A DNA stretch of 64,000 nucleotides from Calamus simplicifolius (GCA_900491605.1 UESW01001670.1:177367-241366), one strand, 5' to 3'; counted from the first letter of the stretch, positions 1 to 11,187 are shown. Numbers and translations are program-made. Notes: generated by a model from the sequence alone, not told the origin.

Positions 1-1294
1 TTTGATGAAACCTTTGCGCCAGTAGCTAGATTAGAAGCCATTAGGCTATTACTTGCATTTGCATGTCATATGAATTTTAACTTATTTCAAATGGATGTAA
101 AAAGTATATTTTTAAATGGATTTATAAATGAAGAAGTTTATGTAGAACAACCACCAGGTTTTGAAGATCACGAATTTTCAAATCACGTTTTTAAATTGCA
201 CAAAGCATTATATGGTTTAAAACAAGCACCTAGAGCTTGGTATGATAGATTAAGTAAATTCTTAATTGAAAATGATTTTATAAGAGGAAATGTTGATAAA
301 ACCTTGTTTTTGAAAAGAAAAGGTAAAGATTTATTAGTAGTTCAAATATATGTTGATGACATCATTTTCGGAGCTACTAACAATTCTCTATGTCAAGAGT
401 TTGCTAAGTTGATGCAGGGAGAATTTGAAATGAGCATGATGGGAGAACTCAACTTCTTCCTTGGACTCCAAATCAAACAAAGCAAAGAGGGAATCTTTAT
501 CAACAAACAAAATACACAAGAGAAATCCTGAAGAAGTTTGGTATGGAATCAATTAAACCCCTCGGAACACCAATGAGTCCTTCATGCAAGCTGGACAAAG
601 ATGAAGAAGGTAAGAAGATTGATCAGAAATATTATCGAGGTATAATCGGATCCCTACTTTATTTAACTGCAAGTAGACCAGACATTATGTTTGCTATTGC
701 TTATGTGCTAGATATCAGTCAGAACCTAAAGAATCACATTTAATTGCTGTCAAAAGAATACTAAGATATGTAAGTGGAACAAAAAATGTAGGTTTATGGT
801 ATTCTAGAGACTCCACATTAAATCTGATTGCATACACTGATTCTGATTATGCTGGATGTAAGTTAGATAGAAAAAGCACAAGTGGTGCATGCCAATTCTT
901 AGGAAGTAACTTAATCTCATGGTTTAGCAAAAAGCAAAATTCAGTTGCATTATCAACTACTGAAGCTGAATATGTAGCGGCTGGAAGTTGCTGTGCGCAA
1001 ATCCTATGGATTAAGCGACAACTTGAAGACTATGGTATCACACTTGATAAAACACCTATAAGATGTGATAACACAAGTGCAATTAATCTAACAAAGAATC
1101 CAATTCAACATTCAAGGACAAAACACATAGAAATTAGAAATCACTTTATAAGAGAACATGTAAATAATGAAGAAATTTGTCTTGAATATGTTAACACTGA
1201 AGAACAATTAGCTGATATTTTTACAAGACCTTTAAATGAAGAGAGATTCTGTTATCTTAGAGGAGAGTTAGGGATTTGTGATCCATTAGAATGA
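1..1294 (+). pseudogene. Element A pol, reverse transcriptase-RNase H part
   Basis: The C-terminal half of a copia polyprotein that copies element RNA to DNA in the particle. The RT begins at the window edge (FDETFAPVARLEA), with QMDVKS, the KALYGLKQAPRAWY block and an intact catalytic YVDD at 349-360. RNase H follows from about 770 to the stop at 1292-1294. Compared with the E copy there are two single-base losses: one near 505 stops the frame at 529-531, and one near 690 breaks it again. YVDD is intact, but the gene cannot make one continuous protein. Family assignment is secure; the 5' gag, protease and integrase are off-window. Confidence 0.9.
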
Positions 1295-1464
1295 ATTTGA
1301 AACCCTAAGGAAATTTTATCTAAGATTCCTTCAAATCTTTGATCTTTAAGGAAATCTTATCTAGAATTCATATCTAATTGATCCACTCATATTCAATGAT
1401 TATTTTATCAATTTTCATGATCAAATTTCGGACACATTTCAGAAATTCCATGTTTTTACTCTGA

Positions 1465-1655
1465 AATGGTCTCAGAGCGACTCGGTGCGTATCGGAGTCG
1501 ACTCCTGGTTTCGACTGAAACTCTCGGGTCGACCCCTCCTCGGCGCGAGTCGACTCCAAGTCGGGATGGTTTTCTGTGACTGTCCGGAGTCGACCCCTAG
1601 CTTTGCGCGAGCCGACTCGATGTGGTCCCAGGTTGATTTATCTAGGGCAGAGTCG
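1465..1655 (+). promoter_or_regulatory. GTCGAC/GCCGAC site cluster in the pol-ORF3 spacer of A
   Basis: The 467-bp spacer between the pol stop and the ORF3 ATG holds about eight copies of the 10-mer GAGTCGACTC and close variants (GAGTCGACCC, GAGCCGACTC). They resemble the sites in this family's U3. A weak TATA-like TTTATCTA (1637-1644) and a CT-rich stretch follow, about 120 bp before the ATG. I infer a promoter for ORF3; no function is shown. Confidence 0.45.
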
Positions 1656-1761
1656 ACTCGCCGTTCATTTCAAACTTTCTAATCTCTCAAAATACTCTCT
1701 CCATAATATCTCCAGACCTTCCAAAGTTCCAAAATCCCTGATTATTACTTCCAATCGACCA

Positions 1762-3161
1762 ATGGCACCCAAAACTAGAGGTTCTAGTCTTGCTGCGGGC
1801 GGTGTGAAGCGGAAGAGGGCCGTGAGGAAGACGGTGAGGCGTCCGGTGCGTGAGCCTTCTCCAAGCACGGATTCCACTTCGTCATCTTCAACCCCCAGTG
1901 CTTCTCCTGCTGCTACTACTTTCCAGGTAGATCGTTTAGCAGATATAATCATAACAACGGGTAGAAAGGTGGATTTTGAACTCTTTGAAGCAGAAGGATT
2001 TTTATTGGGGAGACAATTGATAGAAATGGGATGGGAGAAGATATGTTCACTGGATTTCCCTACCTATCCCTCTCTAGTTAAAGAGTTTTATAAGAATTTG
2101 TCAAGAGGAGATCATGGTCTCATTAGCACAGTGAGAGGAAATAGGATCTCTGTAACTGTTGAGCTTCTTTCTAGACTTTTGAATTTACCCTTATCTGGCA
2201 CTGCCACTTTTTCTTCAGAAGACCGTAGTCCCGCTCTTGCTAGATTATTAAATCGGGATGTTGTCGGATTTGAAGAGGTTTTTGCCAACCAACTTTCATT
2301 AGAACTGAGATTATTACATAACATTTGCAGTAGGATACTCTTTTCAAAGATAGGAAGATTTGATTATGTATCGGAAAGAGATATCTTTGTGATGGATGCC
2401 ATTGTCACGGGCAAACCTATAAATCTTCCCAGTATGATACTTTGGTACATTGCAGACTGTGGAGGAAAAAGAAAGTCTAGCCTGCCCTATGGAATGATTC
2501 TCACCAAGATTTTTCTGAGTCAAGGAGTTGTGATTTCTGACAATGAGCCAATGAGGAATCTGAGACATACAGACTTTTATAGCTTGGCCACCATTCATTG
2601 AATGGGTTTTATCAAGAAAAATGGTATATGGGAGAGGAAAGGAGATAGAAGAGAGAGCTACAGATGTTGAGGCTGCAGGACCTTCAGTCAGACATCCTTC
2701 ACCTGCACCTCCGAGCCCTTCTACATCTGCCCCTGCTCCAGCCCCCGCTCCATTATTTGATCAAGCATCATCATCTTCTGCCGGTTTCTCAGATCTACAA
2801 CTAAAGCAACTCAAAGTTCTATTTGATGATCAATCTGAAAAACTTAAATCAGAATTTGAGAATAAGTTCATGAATTTTAGGGAGACTCTATATTCATTGG
2901 ATGATCGTATCACTAAGATGGAGTCTACTCTCAGCTCTTCTTCGGTATCTTTAAGTGGAGATCTCAAAATATATTTGAAGAACTTAAAGATATTTGCGGA
3001 GATGGCGAGACCTACTCTAGATGCAATGCAGAGCTTCAAGACAAGATTTTGACTGCTTGCACTTTTGTAGATGAAAGATTAAAAGATTATGTAAAAATTT
3101 AATCTGATGGAATGAAGAACATAGTAGATCATTTAATTAGGATTGTTAGAACTCATTTCTG
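1762..3161 (+). pseudogene. Element A ORF3 (accessory 'plant transposon protein' with coiled coil)
   Basis: Third gene of the element, downstream of pol in the place of the env-like ORF of SIRE elements. It starts at MAPKTRG (1762). Domains in order: basic nuclear-signal-like stretch (KRKRAVRKTVRRP), Ser/Thr/Pro-rich linker, a globular domain of about 220 residues (GWEKICSLD, LVKEFYKNLSRG, RISVTVELLSRLL, LRLLHNICSR, LPYGMILTKIF), a Pro/Ala linker, and a heptad-rich segment (about 2770-3160). The domain resembles the Pfam 'putative plant transposon protein' family; its biochemical role is unknown to me. A CGA/AGA-to-TGA change at about 2599-2601 stops the frame, and a frameshift near 2625 and more near 2970-3050 follow. 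The original stop is at 3159-3161. Confidence 0.75.
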
Positions 3162-3344
3162 ATGTATTAGATTTTCAATCCTTGCTATGTATTGAAATTA
3201 ATGTAATGTTTAAATTTTGATATCAATGTATTAGATTTTGATGTATTAGACTTTTTGATGAAATGAAATATCAATTTTGATTACTCAATGTATCTCTTTC
3301 TATCAACGAATGTATGAATGTTTATACTTCTCTACCTTTTTGTT

Positions 3345-3564
3345 GATAACAAAAAAGGGGGAGAGTTTTATAGTTTTATGATTGTAAATGCATATGAGAA
3401 AATCAAGTTAATCAATGAGATAAACAATGGGATATTTATTTAAGTTTCATAGGGGGAGCTACCTCATTCAGGGGGAGCCTAAGCCTAACTATGAAAACAA
3501 AATAAATTCACTAATCAATCATGCATAAACTCAATGTTTTTGTCATCATCAAAAAGGGGGAGAT
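3345..3564 (+). other. Polypurine tract array of element A
   Basis: Four GGGGGAG-type runs lie between ORF3 and the LTR: AAAAAAGGGGGAGAG near 3350, two GGGGGAGC runs near 3452-3480, and AAAAAGGGGGAGAT at 3551-3564, which abuts the LTR. The last is the expected plus-strand primer; the upstream copies are extra. Confidence 0.75.
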
Positions 3565-5238
3565 TGTTTGAAGATTATTGAAAAATTATATACCCCAATC
3601 CTTTTGATTTTGATGATTACTAAAAGTCATTGAGTACATTAAAAGATGTAATGAGTTTATTTAAATGAGCAATAAATTTATTTTGAACAATCAATGAGAA
3701 TGTTAAAGTTTGACATTAATCATTTTTAAAGTAACTTTAAGCTCAATGTTTAAACTTTCAAAAAGAAATTTTATAATTCATGTTTTAATCAATGAGTTTT
3801 TGGAATACTTCTTGAATTAATTCTTAATGTCAATCTTATTGATTTTAAGTCAAAAATATGAATTAAAATAAATCTGGAACGATTTTAATGTCAATCAGAA
3901 AAGTTTCTAATTTTTGATACGTTCCGGAGCCGACTCTTGAGTTTCAGAGTCGACTCCACTCAGAGAACAGAAATGTCTATCTGTCTCGAGTCGACCCACG
4001 TAATTTCACGAGTCGACCCCCGATTTAGTCGAGCCGACTCCATGACTGTGCGAGTCGACTCCGCTCAGACACCAGAAGAGTGTTTTTTTGAGCACTTCGC
4101 GAGTCGACCCCAACCTTTCATGAGTCGACCCCCGACTTTCAGGAGTCGACACTTTACTTTTGGTGAGTCGACCCCATGGCTTTCTAAACATTTCTATTTT
4201 TAGTAAGACGAGCTCGAGCCGACTCGGGAAAAGCATGAGTCGACTCCAGCAAATTGGGCGAAATTTTTATGGATGCCAACTCAGCTCCAACGGTAAGTTT
4301 TTTAATTAACGGCTATTTTTCTTTGTCTCTAACGGCTATATTCTTGCAGAATCTATAAATAGAGAAGTTGTTTTCAAATCAAAGAGAGCGATAGAGAGAG
4401 ATATTTATTTCAAAGAAAAAGAAAGGAAAAATCGAAAAAACAGGGCGTTAGCTGAAAAAATCCATGATTCAAAATAGAGTGAAAGAAAGAGTGTGAAATC
4501 AAAGGAAGCTCCATCTGTGCTCAAGCTCTACTATCCAAGGAAGCTTCAGAAGAAATCCAAGTGCATCTCAAGTTATTTCCATCACTCAAAGAAAAGAGGA
4601 AAAGCCCAAATCAACTCCAACACTCATTCCGTGGAGAATCTGTGCTGAGGCCGATTCTACACCTCAAAGGAGTTGAAGAAAAGAAGAAAAGCTCAAAGCC
4701 AACCAACTGCAAATCAGGCTTATCTCAACTCTATTCTTACTTTTGTTAATCTGCTCATTAAGGAGCATTGTAACTAAACAAACATATTTCTATTATTTGT
4801 GTCTAGTTCAACCTGGGGGATTGAACTAGTGGAGGTAGTCTTACCTCGGTACAAGCTTGGTATAGATTGTGTTAGGGTTTTTGTGCTGGTGAGCCCGAAA
4901 ATGGCTGGGTTCGTTGTGATCCCGGGAAAACAACAAGTTTGAGTTGTGAGCTTGTAAAACAACTCGGCTGTAATCAAGGAAGATTATAGTGTGGACCCAA
5001 GTGAATCTTGAGAGTGGACGTAGGTGTGGATTGCACCGAACCACTATAAAACCTTGTGTTTGCCGTGCTTATTTGTCTCTCACTCTATCTCTCTTATATT
5101 TCTGTTTGTACATTGCTTTTAAGTTAATTTCTCTCACTTGCACATCTTGAGTTAATTTATTTAAAATATTTCAAAAAGTCTTAAATTTTTAAGAACCCAA
5201 TTCACCCCCCCCCTCTTGGGTTGCCATCTGGGCCAACA
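3565..5238 (+). repeat. 3' LTR of element A (1674 bp)
   Basis: Starts TGTTTGAAG directly after the polypurine tract and ends GGGCCAACA. It contains the GTCGAC array (about 3925-4250), AACGG boxes and a TATA box (4286-4361), and near its end the AACCCAA...TTGGGTT hairpin with a C-run (about 5192-5223). It aligns along its whole length with the LTRs of D and E. Confidence 0.9.
4286..4361 (+). promoter_or_regulatory. LTR core promoter of A: three AACGG boxes plus TATA
   Basis: AACGG cores occur at about 4289, 4308 and 4331. The last lies in TCTAACGGCTA (4328-4338), an exact match to the MSA consensus YCYAACGGYYA bound by three-repeat MYB factors. TATAAATA follows at 4354-4361, 18 bp after the AACGG. 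Confidence 0.65.
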
Positions 5239-5623
5239 TTACTCAAATCAATTAAGTACACATTGCCATAACGTTTACCAACAAGAATAATACTATTATC
5301 AATGGGATTAGTAATAGTGCAAACAGAAGCTTCAAATGAAACTTTGAAACCTTTATCACATAGTTGGCTAATACTTATCAAATTATGTTTAAGTCCATCG
5401 ACATATAAAACATATCAATATGAGTAGATGGAGTAATTTGAATCTTACCAATACCCATGATATGGCCTTGACCATTATCACCAAAAGTAACTACTCCACC
5501 TCTTTTTGATTCAAGGGTGATGAATTGATCTTTGTCACCCGTCATGTGTCTTGAGCAACCACTATCCAGGTACCATTTTCTTTTTAGTCTGATGGCTGCA
5601 AGACACTCCTGCAAAACATTCAA
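5239..5623 (-). pseudogene. Element B pol start: protease and pre-integrase, truncated
   Basis: The frame opens at the TTG at 5623-5621, overlapping the gag stop in the -1 frame. The aspartic protease motif is WYLDSGCSRHMTG (D-S-G catalytic triad of copia proteases), followed by the VTFGDNGQG block. The frame shifts near 5400, and the remainder up to 5239 resembles the segment before the integrase zinc finger, where element A interrupts it. Protease would cut Gag-Pol during particle maturation; here it is a fragment. Confidence 0.8.
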
Positions 5624-7197
5624 GTCTTAATTTTAGGTACCCAAGCCTTCTTGGGTCCTTCATGGTTAGATGCATTAAATATTGTTCCTTTGGGAACCCA
5701 AATCATCTTTCTTTTATTATGTGGAGATTTACACATATAAGATTTATGTCATTTGTTTTCACATTTAAAACAAGTAATATTTGATGATTTTTCAGCTTGT
5801 ATAAAAATATTTTTCAAAGATTTTTGCTTCTTAAGTGGATTATATTCTAATCTAGCTTTATCAAGGATAGCTTTTTGATTGTCCAAAATCATATTAAGTT
5901 TGATAGGGCTTAAAGTAAATTTGTCAACAATAGGTTTAAGCCTATCAACTTCATTTTTCAAATTTTCATTTTCTTTCTTTAGAAATTCATTTTCTACAAT
6001 ATGCTTTTCATTTTCTAAAGATAGACATTGCAATTGATTTTTCAGATCTTTGTTCTTTGAACTTAAGTTTGCAAAATCATCCATTAATTCATAAAAAGCA
6101 CTATGCAATTCATTAAAAGTAAAATCATTAAGAAAACTCGGACTTACCTCATCATTGTCCGCCATGAAGCATAGATTGGCAATTTCACTCTTTTCTTCCT
6201 CTTCGGAACTTGAGCTTTCCGAATCACTCCATGTGGCCATCATTGCCTTCTTTTTGAATCTCCGGATGCCTTTCTTTAGTTGTGGGCATTCAGATTTAAA
6301 GTGACCCGACTTCTTGCATTCAAAACAGATAACTTCTTTTTCTTTGCCTTTGTCCTCATCTTTTCTAGCAAAGGGCTTTTTCTTTTCAAACTTCTTCTTC
6401 TTCATGAATCTTTTAAACTTCCTTGTGATGAGTGCCATGTCCTCATCATCACTTTCATCTTAGATTCATGAGGCTCTTCCATATATTCAGAAATCTTAAG
6501 AGCCATAGTCTTCTTCTTCTGACTCATCATCATCAATATGTTGCTTAACTTGAAGCTCATGAGTCATCAAGGATCCCAATAATTCTTCCAGGGGTAGGGT
6601 ACTTAGATCCTTTGCCTCTTGTATCGCAGTCACTTTAGCTTCCCAAGTCCTAGGTAAGGAACGCAAAACATTTCTCACAAGATCAGAATTATCATAAGAT
6701 TTACCAAGACTTTTTAAACCATTAACTATATCAGTAAATCTTGTAAACATATCAGAAATAGATTCACATGCATCCATTTTAAACAATTCATACTTATGAA
6801 CTATCATGTTAATCTTGGATTCCTTGACTTGATTTGTTCCCTCATGGGTAACCTCAAGTCTATCCCAGATTTCCTTAGCAGAAATGCAAATAGATATTCG
6901 ATTGAATTCATTTGCATCTAATGAGCAGTACAAAACATTCATAGCCTTGGCATTAAGTTATGCCAATTTTTTATCATATTCATTCCATTCCATTTCTGGT
7001 TTAGGAATCTCCATGCCATTAACTCTAGCAGTGGGTGTGCGTGGTCCATTGACTATGATGCTCCATAGATCATAGTCAAGTGCTTGAATAAAAATTTTCA
7101 TTCTAGCCTTCCAATAACCATAGTTTAAGCCATTAAACAAGGGTGGTCTATTTGTAGATTGGCCTTCGAAAAAAGATGAACTAGCTTGAGTTGCCAT
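5620..7197 (-). pseudogene. Element B gag (nucleocapsid/capsid)
   Basis: Starts at MATQASSS (7197). The copia gag/UBN2-type region follows (NRPPLFNGLNYGYWKARM, then MNVLYCSLDANEFNRIS and NMIVHKYELFKMD). A CCHC zinc knuckle CFECKKSGHFKSEC lies near 6300-6340; a coiled segment is near 5900-6080; a second knuckle begins FKCENK near 5760. It packages the element RNA. A stop near 6955-6958 and a frameshift near 6440-6495 split it into three pieces. Its terminal TGA (5622-5620) overlaps the pol frame, as in C, D and E. Confidence 0.85.
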
Positions 7198-7243
7198 GTG
7201 GATCTTTGACTCTTGATCATTAGATCAAATCAAATGAGCACTA

Positions 7244-7255
7244 GCTCTGATACCA
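7244..7255 (-). other. Primer binding site of element B (tRNA-Met)
   Basis: TGGTATCAGAGC on the minus strand, complementary to the 3' end of initiator tRNA-Met, two bases from the LTR end. Confidence 0.9.
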
Positions 7256-7257
7256 AT

Positions 7258-8664
7258 TGTTGGTCCAGATAGCAACCTAAGAGGAGGGGGTGAATTGGGT
7301 TTTTCAAAAATTTAAATTCTTTTAAAAATAAACCCCAGCAGAAATAAAAACTTAGGTTCACACAAACAAAATATGCACAAATAGAGAGTTAAAGATAATG
7401 AGACAATCACGGCAAACACAGGAGATTTTATAGTGGTTTGGTATACTTACACCTACGTCCACTCCCAAGTATCTTTTGGGTCCACACTATAATCAACCTG
7501 ATTACAGCAGAGTTATTTTGCAAGCTCACAACTCAAACTTGTTGTTTTTCCAGGTGCATAACGAACCCAGCTGGTTTTCAAGGCTCACCAGCACAAAACC
7601 TTACACCACAAGCAAACTGCTTGCTCAAGACTAACAGCCTCAATGGAATCAATCCTCCGATTGACCCAGCAAACAATAATTATTTTTACAAAACAAAGGC
7701 TCCTCCAATTAGCAAATATACAATGATAGAACATGAAATAAAGATATAGGAATCAAAGCCTGATTTGCATATCTTGGTGGCTTGCTTCTTCTCTTCTCTT
7801 GGGTGGATCTTCCTTTAGAATGCTCTTGAAGCTCTGAAGATCAAAAAACTAGGGCTTGCTTCTTCTCTTGAGACTTCTTCAAAATCAAACTATGAAAGCT
7901 TGGAATCTCTCTCTTTTCTTTTGGGGAATCAGTATGATCTTTCCTCTCGAATCTTCCCTCTTTTCTTTTCTGATGGATTTCAAAGATTTTTCTCTATTCT
8001 TGTCTTTTTGTCTCTCTTTTTTCTTCTCTTTTTCTCCTTTTTCCTCTCTCATTTTTGGATGCAGCAAACCCTCTTCTTATAGATCAGTTTAATCCATAAA
8101 TAGTTTAAAACTATCGTTAGAAACAAGTGTAAGAAGGATTAGATCCAAAAATTGCAATAGCCATTGGAATTAAAAAGATAAAAGTAAAGTTTAGAGTCGT
8201 TCTGACAGTTCTGAAGTCGCGTCTGGCATTCTGAAGTTGGCTCTAACTTTTCTGGAGTTGGCTCTAAATCAAAAATCCCCATATCGCTTAAACTGGAGTC
8301 ATCTTTGACTTTTCTGGGGTCGACACAAAAATCTTCTGGAGTCGACTCTAACAGTCCTGGAGTCGACTCTAAGTCGTGGCCAAAAAATAATCGTTCTGTC
8401 TTTTCTGTTGGAGTCGGCTCTAACAGTCCGAGAGTCGACTCTATGTCTGTGCCAATTTTCGGAGTCGACTCTGCGATTCCATGTGTGACTCTAATGTCTG
8501 CAATCTTACCTTGATATTAGATTCGAACTAGAACTTGATTTGTCTTATAATTTTGATTAATAAATCATATCATAAACTAAAAAACTTATTCAAAATCATT
8601 AGTAACTTCAAATGTTATACTCAAATAGTTTTGTTAATCATCAAAATCAATAATTGGGTCAACA
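7258..8664 (-). repeat. 5' LTR of element B (1407 bp)
   Basis: Minus-strand ends are TGTTGACCC (8664) and GGACCAACA (7258). GAGTCGACTC-type sites cluster at about 8300-8490. The R/U5 hairpin with AACCCAA and a short G/C run lies near 7275-7305. The MSA-like box is degenerate: TCTAACGA near 8112-8122. Confidence 0.87.
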
Positions 8665-9408
8665 GTCTTTGTACACCACTTTCAATGTAGGATGGCCTGC
8701 ATCGGACGCGGTGATTTGCCGCGCGCAGACCCATGTCGAAGAGCCCGCTCATGGGTCTCGCACTACAGGCATGAGGGCCCACGTGAGGAAGAATCATTGC
8801 GCCTGATGTAGGCCATCCTGCACATAACTTCCCCACCTTTAAAATAAAATAGTATTGTTGACAATGCTCTTCAACTTTATTATTTTCATGGATTTTTTTT
8901 TGTAATTTTCTTTTAATTTAATCTAATTAGGATATTTTAATCAAAGAGGTGTCATATCGCATTTAGTAACTTTTAATAAAAATGGGCAGAATATTAAAAT
9001 CATATGTGTACGCTTCCAACAAAAGATATTTGATAATTTTTATTCAATTTAAATGTTAAAAGAAAATAAAAAGGGTATATCATATATGTATTAATTTTAT
9101 ATTTAAAATTTTAAATTATAGCAACTATGCAATGCACGGAGTATATACCTAGTATAATATAATAAAAGCTAAGATATTTTAATCAGAACATTCAAGTTTA
9201 TCCTAATAACTTTAAAAAAAAAAGAAACAAAAAAGTTTCAAAAAGGAACATTTAATGACTTTTTATTCAATCACTAAAGAAAGATAGAAAAGATATGTGT
9301 GTGTGTATGTGTAATCTCATGATGCCTCTCCTATCACAAGTTTCTTGTAATATTTGAAATATAAAATTGCTAGAATTGTTAGGATTACCATGCAATCACT
9401 AAGAATTT
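8665..9408 (+). repeat. Dispersed repeat copy 1 with nested palindrome
   Basis: Starts GTCTTTGTACACC at the edge of B and is collinear with 42373-43137, visibly diverged. The first 160 bp form an imperfect palindrome: arms at about 8687-8717 and 8791-8823, with a perfect inner pair AGACCCATG/CATGGGTCT in the loop. The rest is AT-rich and noncoding. Family not recognised. Confidence 0.75.
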
Positions 9409-9507
9409 GAATGTATGTGCATTTACACACATTTTTATACAAACAAGAAAAATATTGCATGGAGATTATTGTTTTATATAGTGTATACATTTGCTTTGAG
9501 AAACCTT
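9409..9507. other. Host flank left of element C
   Basis: AT-rich sequence without a gene. Its last five bases, ACCTT (9503-9507), are the left TSD of element C. Confidence 0.7.
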
Positions 9508-9644
9508 TGTTGACCCCAGATTGATTTTAATGATTACAAAATAATTAGGCAATTCTAAGCTTGACACAGGGAAGTTCGATCGCCTTGCAAGTAAGTATCT
9601 TCGTGCAAAATTTCATTGGAAACGTTGAAGCCGTGAGGATTCAA

Positions 9645-10145
9645 ATTTTAGTTAACTGGAGAGCTAGCTGCCTGTTGGCTAGTTAGCTGGAGAGTTAATT
9701 ACCTTATTCAGACGTATGGCTACCTTTTTGCTCAGTTAGCTAGAGAACTAACTAAGTCGGACCATTCCTACGTTACTTTTTGTTTTAGTTAGCTAGTGAG
9801 CTAACTGACTATCATTTAGCTAACTATTGAGCTAACTCCTCTTCTCCTGCAACTCCTGCAACCGTGAGCCTTAATTTTAGTCAGCTGGGAAGCTAACTAC
9901 CAATGCATGAACCCTTTACTTTGTCGTTTTATATTGCCTGTTAGTTAGCTGAAGAGCTAACTAACCTTTGCTTAGTTAGCTGCCTAGCTAACTAAGTGAT
10001 CTGCACTTTAATCTTATGACCATTGTTTTTGCTGTTAGTTAGCTGAAGAGCTAACTAGCAATCTTTCTAGTTGACTAAAGAGCTGCTTCTGGATGATTTA
10101 TTTGTCATGGCCTCTCTTGTTAGCTAGCTGACTAGCTAGCTGAGG
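9645..10145 (+). repeat. Array of AGTTAGCT-N4-AGCTAACT palindromes in the C 5' LTR
   Basis: About ten dyads with half-sites AGTTAGCT and AGCTAACT around a spacer of about 4 nt, irregularly spaced by 30-80 bp. The same array recurs in the 3' LTR at about 39536-40036. The half-site is a palindrome-like TTAGCTAA core. They look like repeated protein-binding sites. Confidence 0.7.
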
Positions 10146-10413
10146 TTACTTACTTATCTCTTCACCGAATGCATTGATGTCTTCAGCTACCTGGAGTTAT
10201 TTTTTCAGTCAACTGCCGCCTGAGTTCTTAAGCTGCTCTTTCTCTCTTACTCTCTCTCTCTATTGCTATTTTAAGCTACATTTAACTTTTAGATTTTTGA
10301 ATCTTTTCAGTGCTCTTCCCTCCTCAAATGGAGATCAGCATTCAATGCTTAAGGGAAACATTTATAACAGTTATATTTTCTTTCCGTTTTTATTTCCATT
10401 TGTTCCTAGTGTA

Positions 10414-10448
10414 TCTAACGGATCTTTTCTTGTTGGATGATTATAAAA
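10414..10448 (+). promoter_or_regulatory. C 5' LTR core promoter: TCTAACGG and TATA
   Basis: TCTAACGG (10414-10421) lies 20 bp ahead of TATAAAA (10442-10448). The same pair is in the 3' LTR at 40307-40341. Spacing matches the D/E family although the surrounding sequence differs. Confidence 0.6.
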
Positions 10449-11187
10449 AGGTAAGATTTGAAGCACACCATGACGATTCTGAAAAAGAGTTTTTAAAGAG
10501 AAATAAAATCCAAGAAAAGAGCTTATATTGCATGTTGTTGAGTGGTTGTTGCTGTGCATTCAAGTTCATTTATTGCTCCAAAAAGTCGTCCGGATCTTTG
10601 AAGCTTTTCAAGCAATCAAGGCTTCAGCTACTTCGACCTCGTTCATTTATTGCTGAGTTTATTGCTTCAAAAAAATTGTAAAGTATATTCTGAATATTTG
10701 CTCATTGTGGGAGCTTCTCTTTATCATTCCTTGATCGTTTTTGTAAAAGGGTTAGTGTTAACCCTGATTATTTTGGGCTTCCTTGTGCCTTGAAACAAGA
10801 GGACTACCCTAGGTTTGGCTAGGGAATTTGGCTTCATTGTGCCGTAAAACAAGAGGACTAGCCTGGTGTGGCTAGGGGTTTTTGGTTACCTTGTGCCGTA
10901 TAAACAAGTGGGCTAGCCTGGTTTGGCTAGAGGTTGTAATCGTTGTGATACGATTAGTGGAATTCTCAAAGGTTTTAGGAAGTGGATGTAGGTGCTGAGT
11001 TTGGCACCGAACCACTATAAACTTCTATGTGTTTATGGTTGTTTGATTCTCTACTGTTATCATTCTGTGCACTCCACTACACCGTTGCAAATCAAAATTA
11101 GGGTTTAAGCACATACTTGCATAGTAATCAATTTTTTTTAATAACCCAATTCACCCCCGTCTTGGGTTGCTACATCTGGGCAACAAG

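Larger units (their letters stand above)
1..5238 (+). mobile_element. Element A: SIRE-like Ty1/copia retrotransposon, 3' portion
   Basis: The window opens inside the reverse transcriptase of a copia element and runs through RNase H, a spacer, ORF3, a polypurine stretch and a 3' LTR ending ...GGCCAACA at 5238. The 5' half lies outside the window. Beyond 5238 the sequence switches at once to antisense gag-pol of element B, so A is inserted in B; its TSD would be TTACT (5239-5243), with the partner copy off-window. The order pol-ORF3-PPT-LTR is that of SIRE/Maximus elements. A belongs to the same family as D and E. Confidence 0.9.
5239..8664 (-). mobile_element. Element B: SIRE-like copia retrotransposon, 5' part, antisense
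   Basis: Read on the minus strand it has a 5' LTR (8664-7258), tRNA-Met PBS, gag and the start of pol, then is cut at 5239 by element A. The rest of B should continue left of A, outside the window. The host side of its LTR is a dispersed repeat beginning GTCTT at 8665, the expected right TSD. Its LTR is shorter (1407 bp) and diverged from those of A, D and E, so B is an older or distinct subfamily. Confidence 0.88.
9508..11185 (+). repeat. 5' LTR of element C (1678 bp)
   Basis: Starts TGTTGACCCCAG and ends CTGGGCAACA; pairs with the 1677-bp 3' LTR at 39399. The U3 contains the AGTTAGCT palindrome array (about 9645-10145), a CT-rich microsatellite near 10230-10262, a TATA box at 10442 and repeated GGACTAGCCTGG-type blocks near 10800-10925. 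The AACCCAA/TTGGGTT hairpin precedes the end. Confidence 0.93.

Noticed and set aside
9120..9153. Helitron-like 3' end (TGCAATGCACGGAG...CTAGT), also at 42835-42858
   Set aside because: Both repeat copies stay collinear past CTAGT, the hairpin is weak and the next bases do not give the usual insertion context. If real, it predates the larger repeat.
10310..10681. Open frame of 123 codons in the C 5' LTR
   Set aside because: It covers the TATA box and R region and is not kept in the same form in the 3' LTR.
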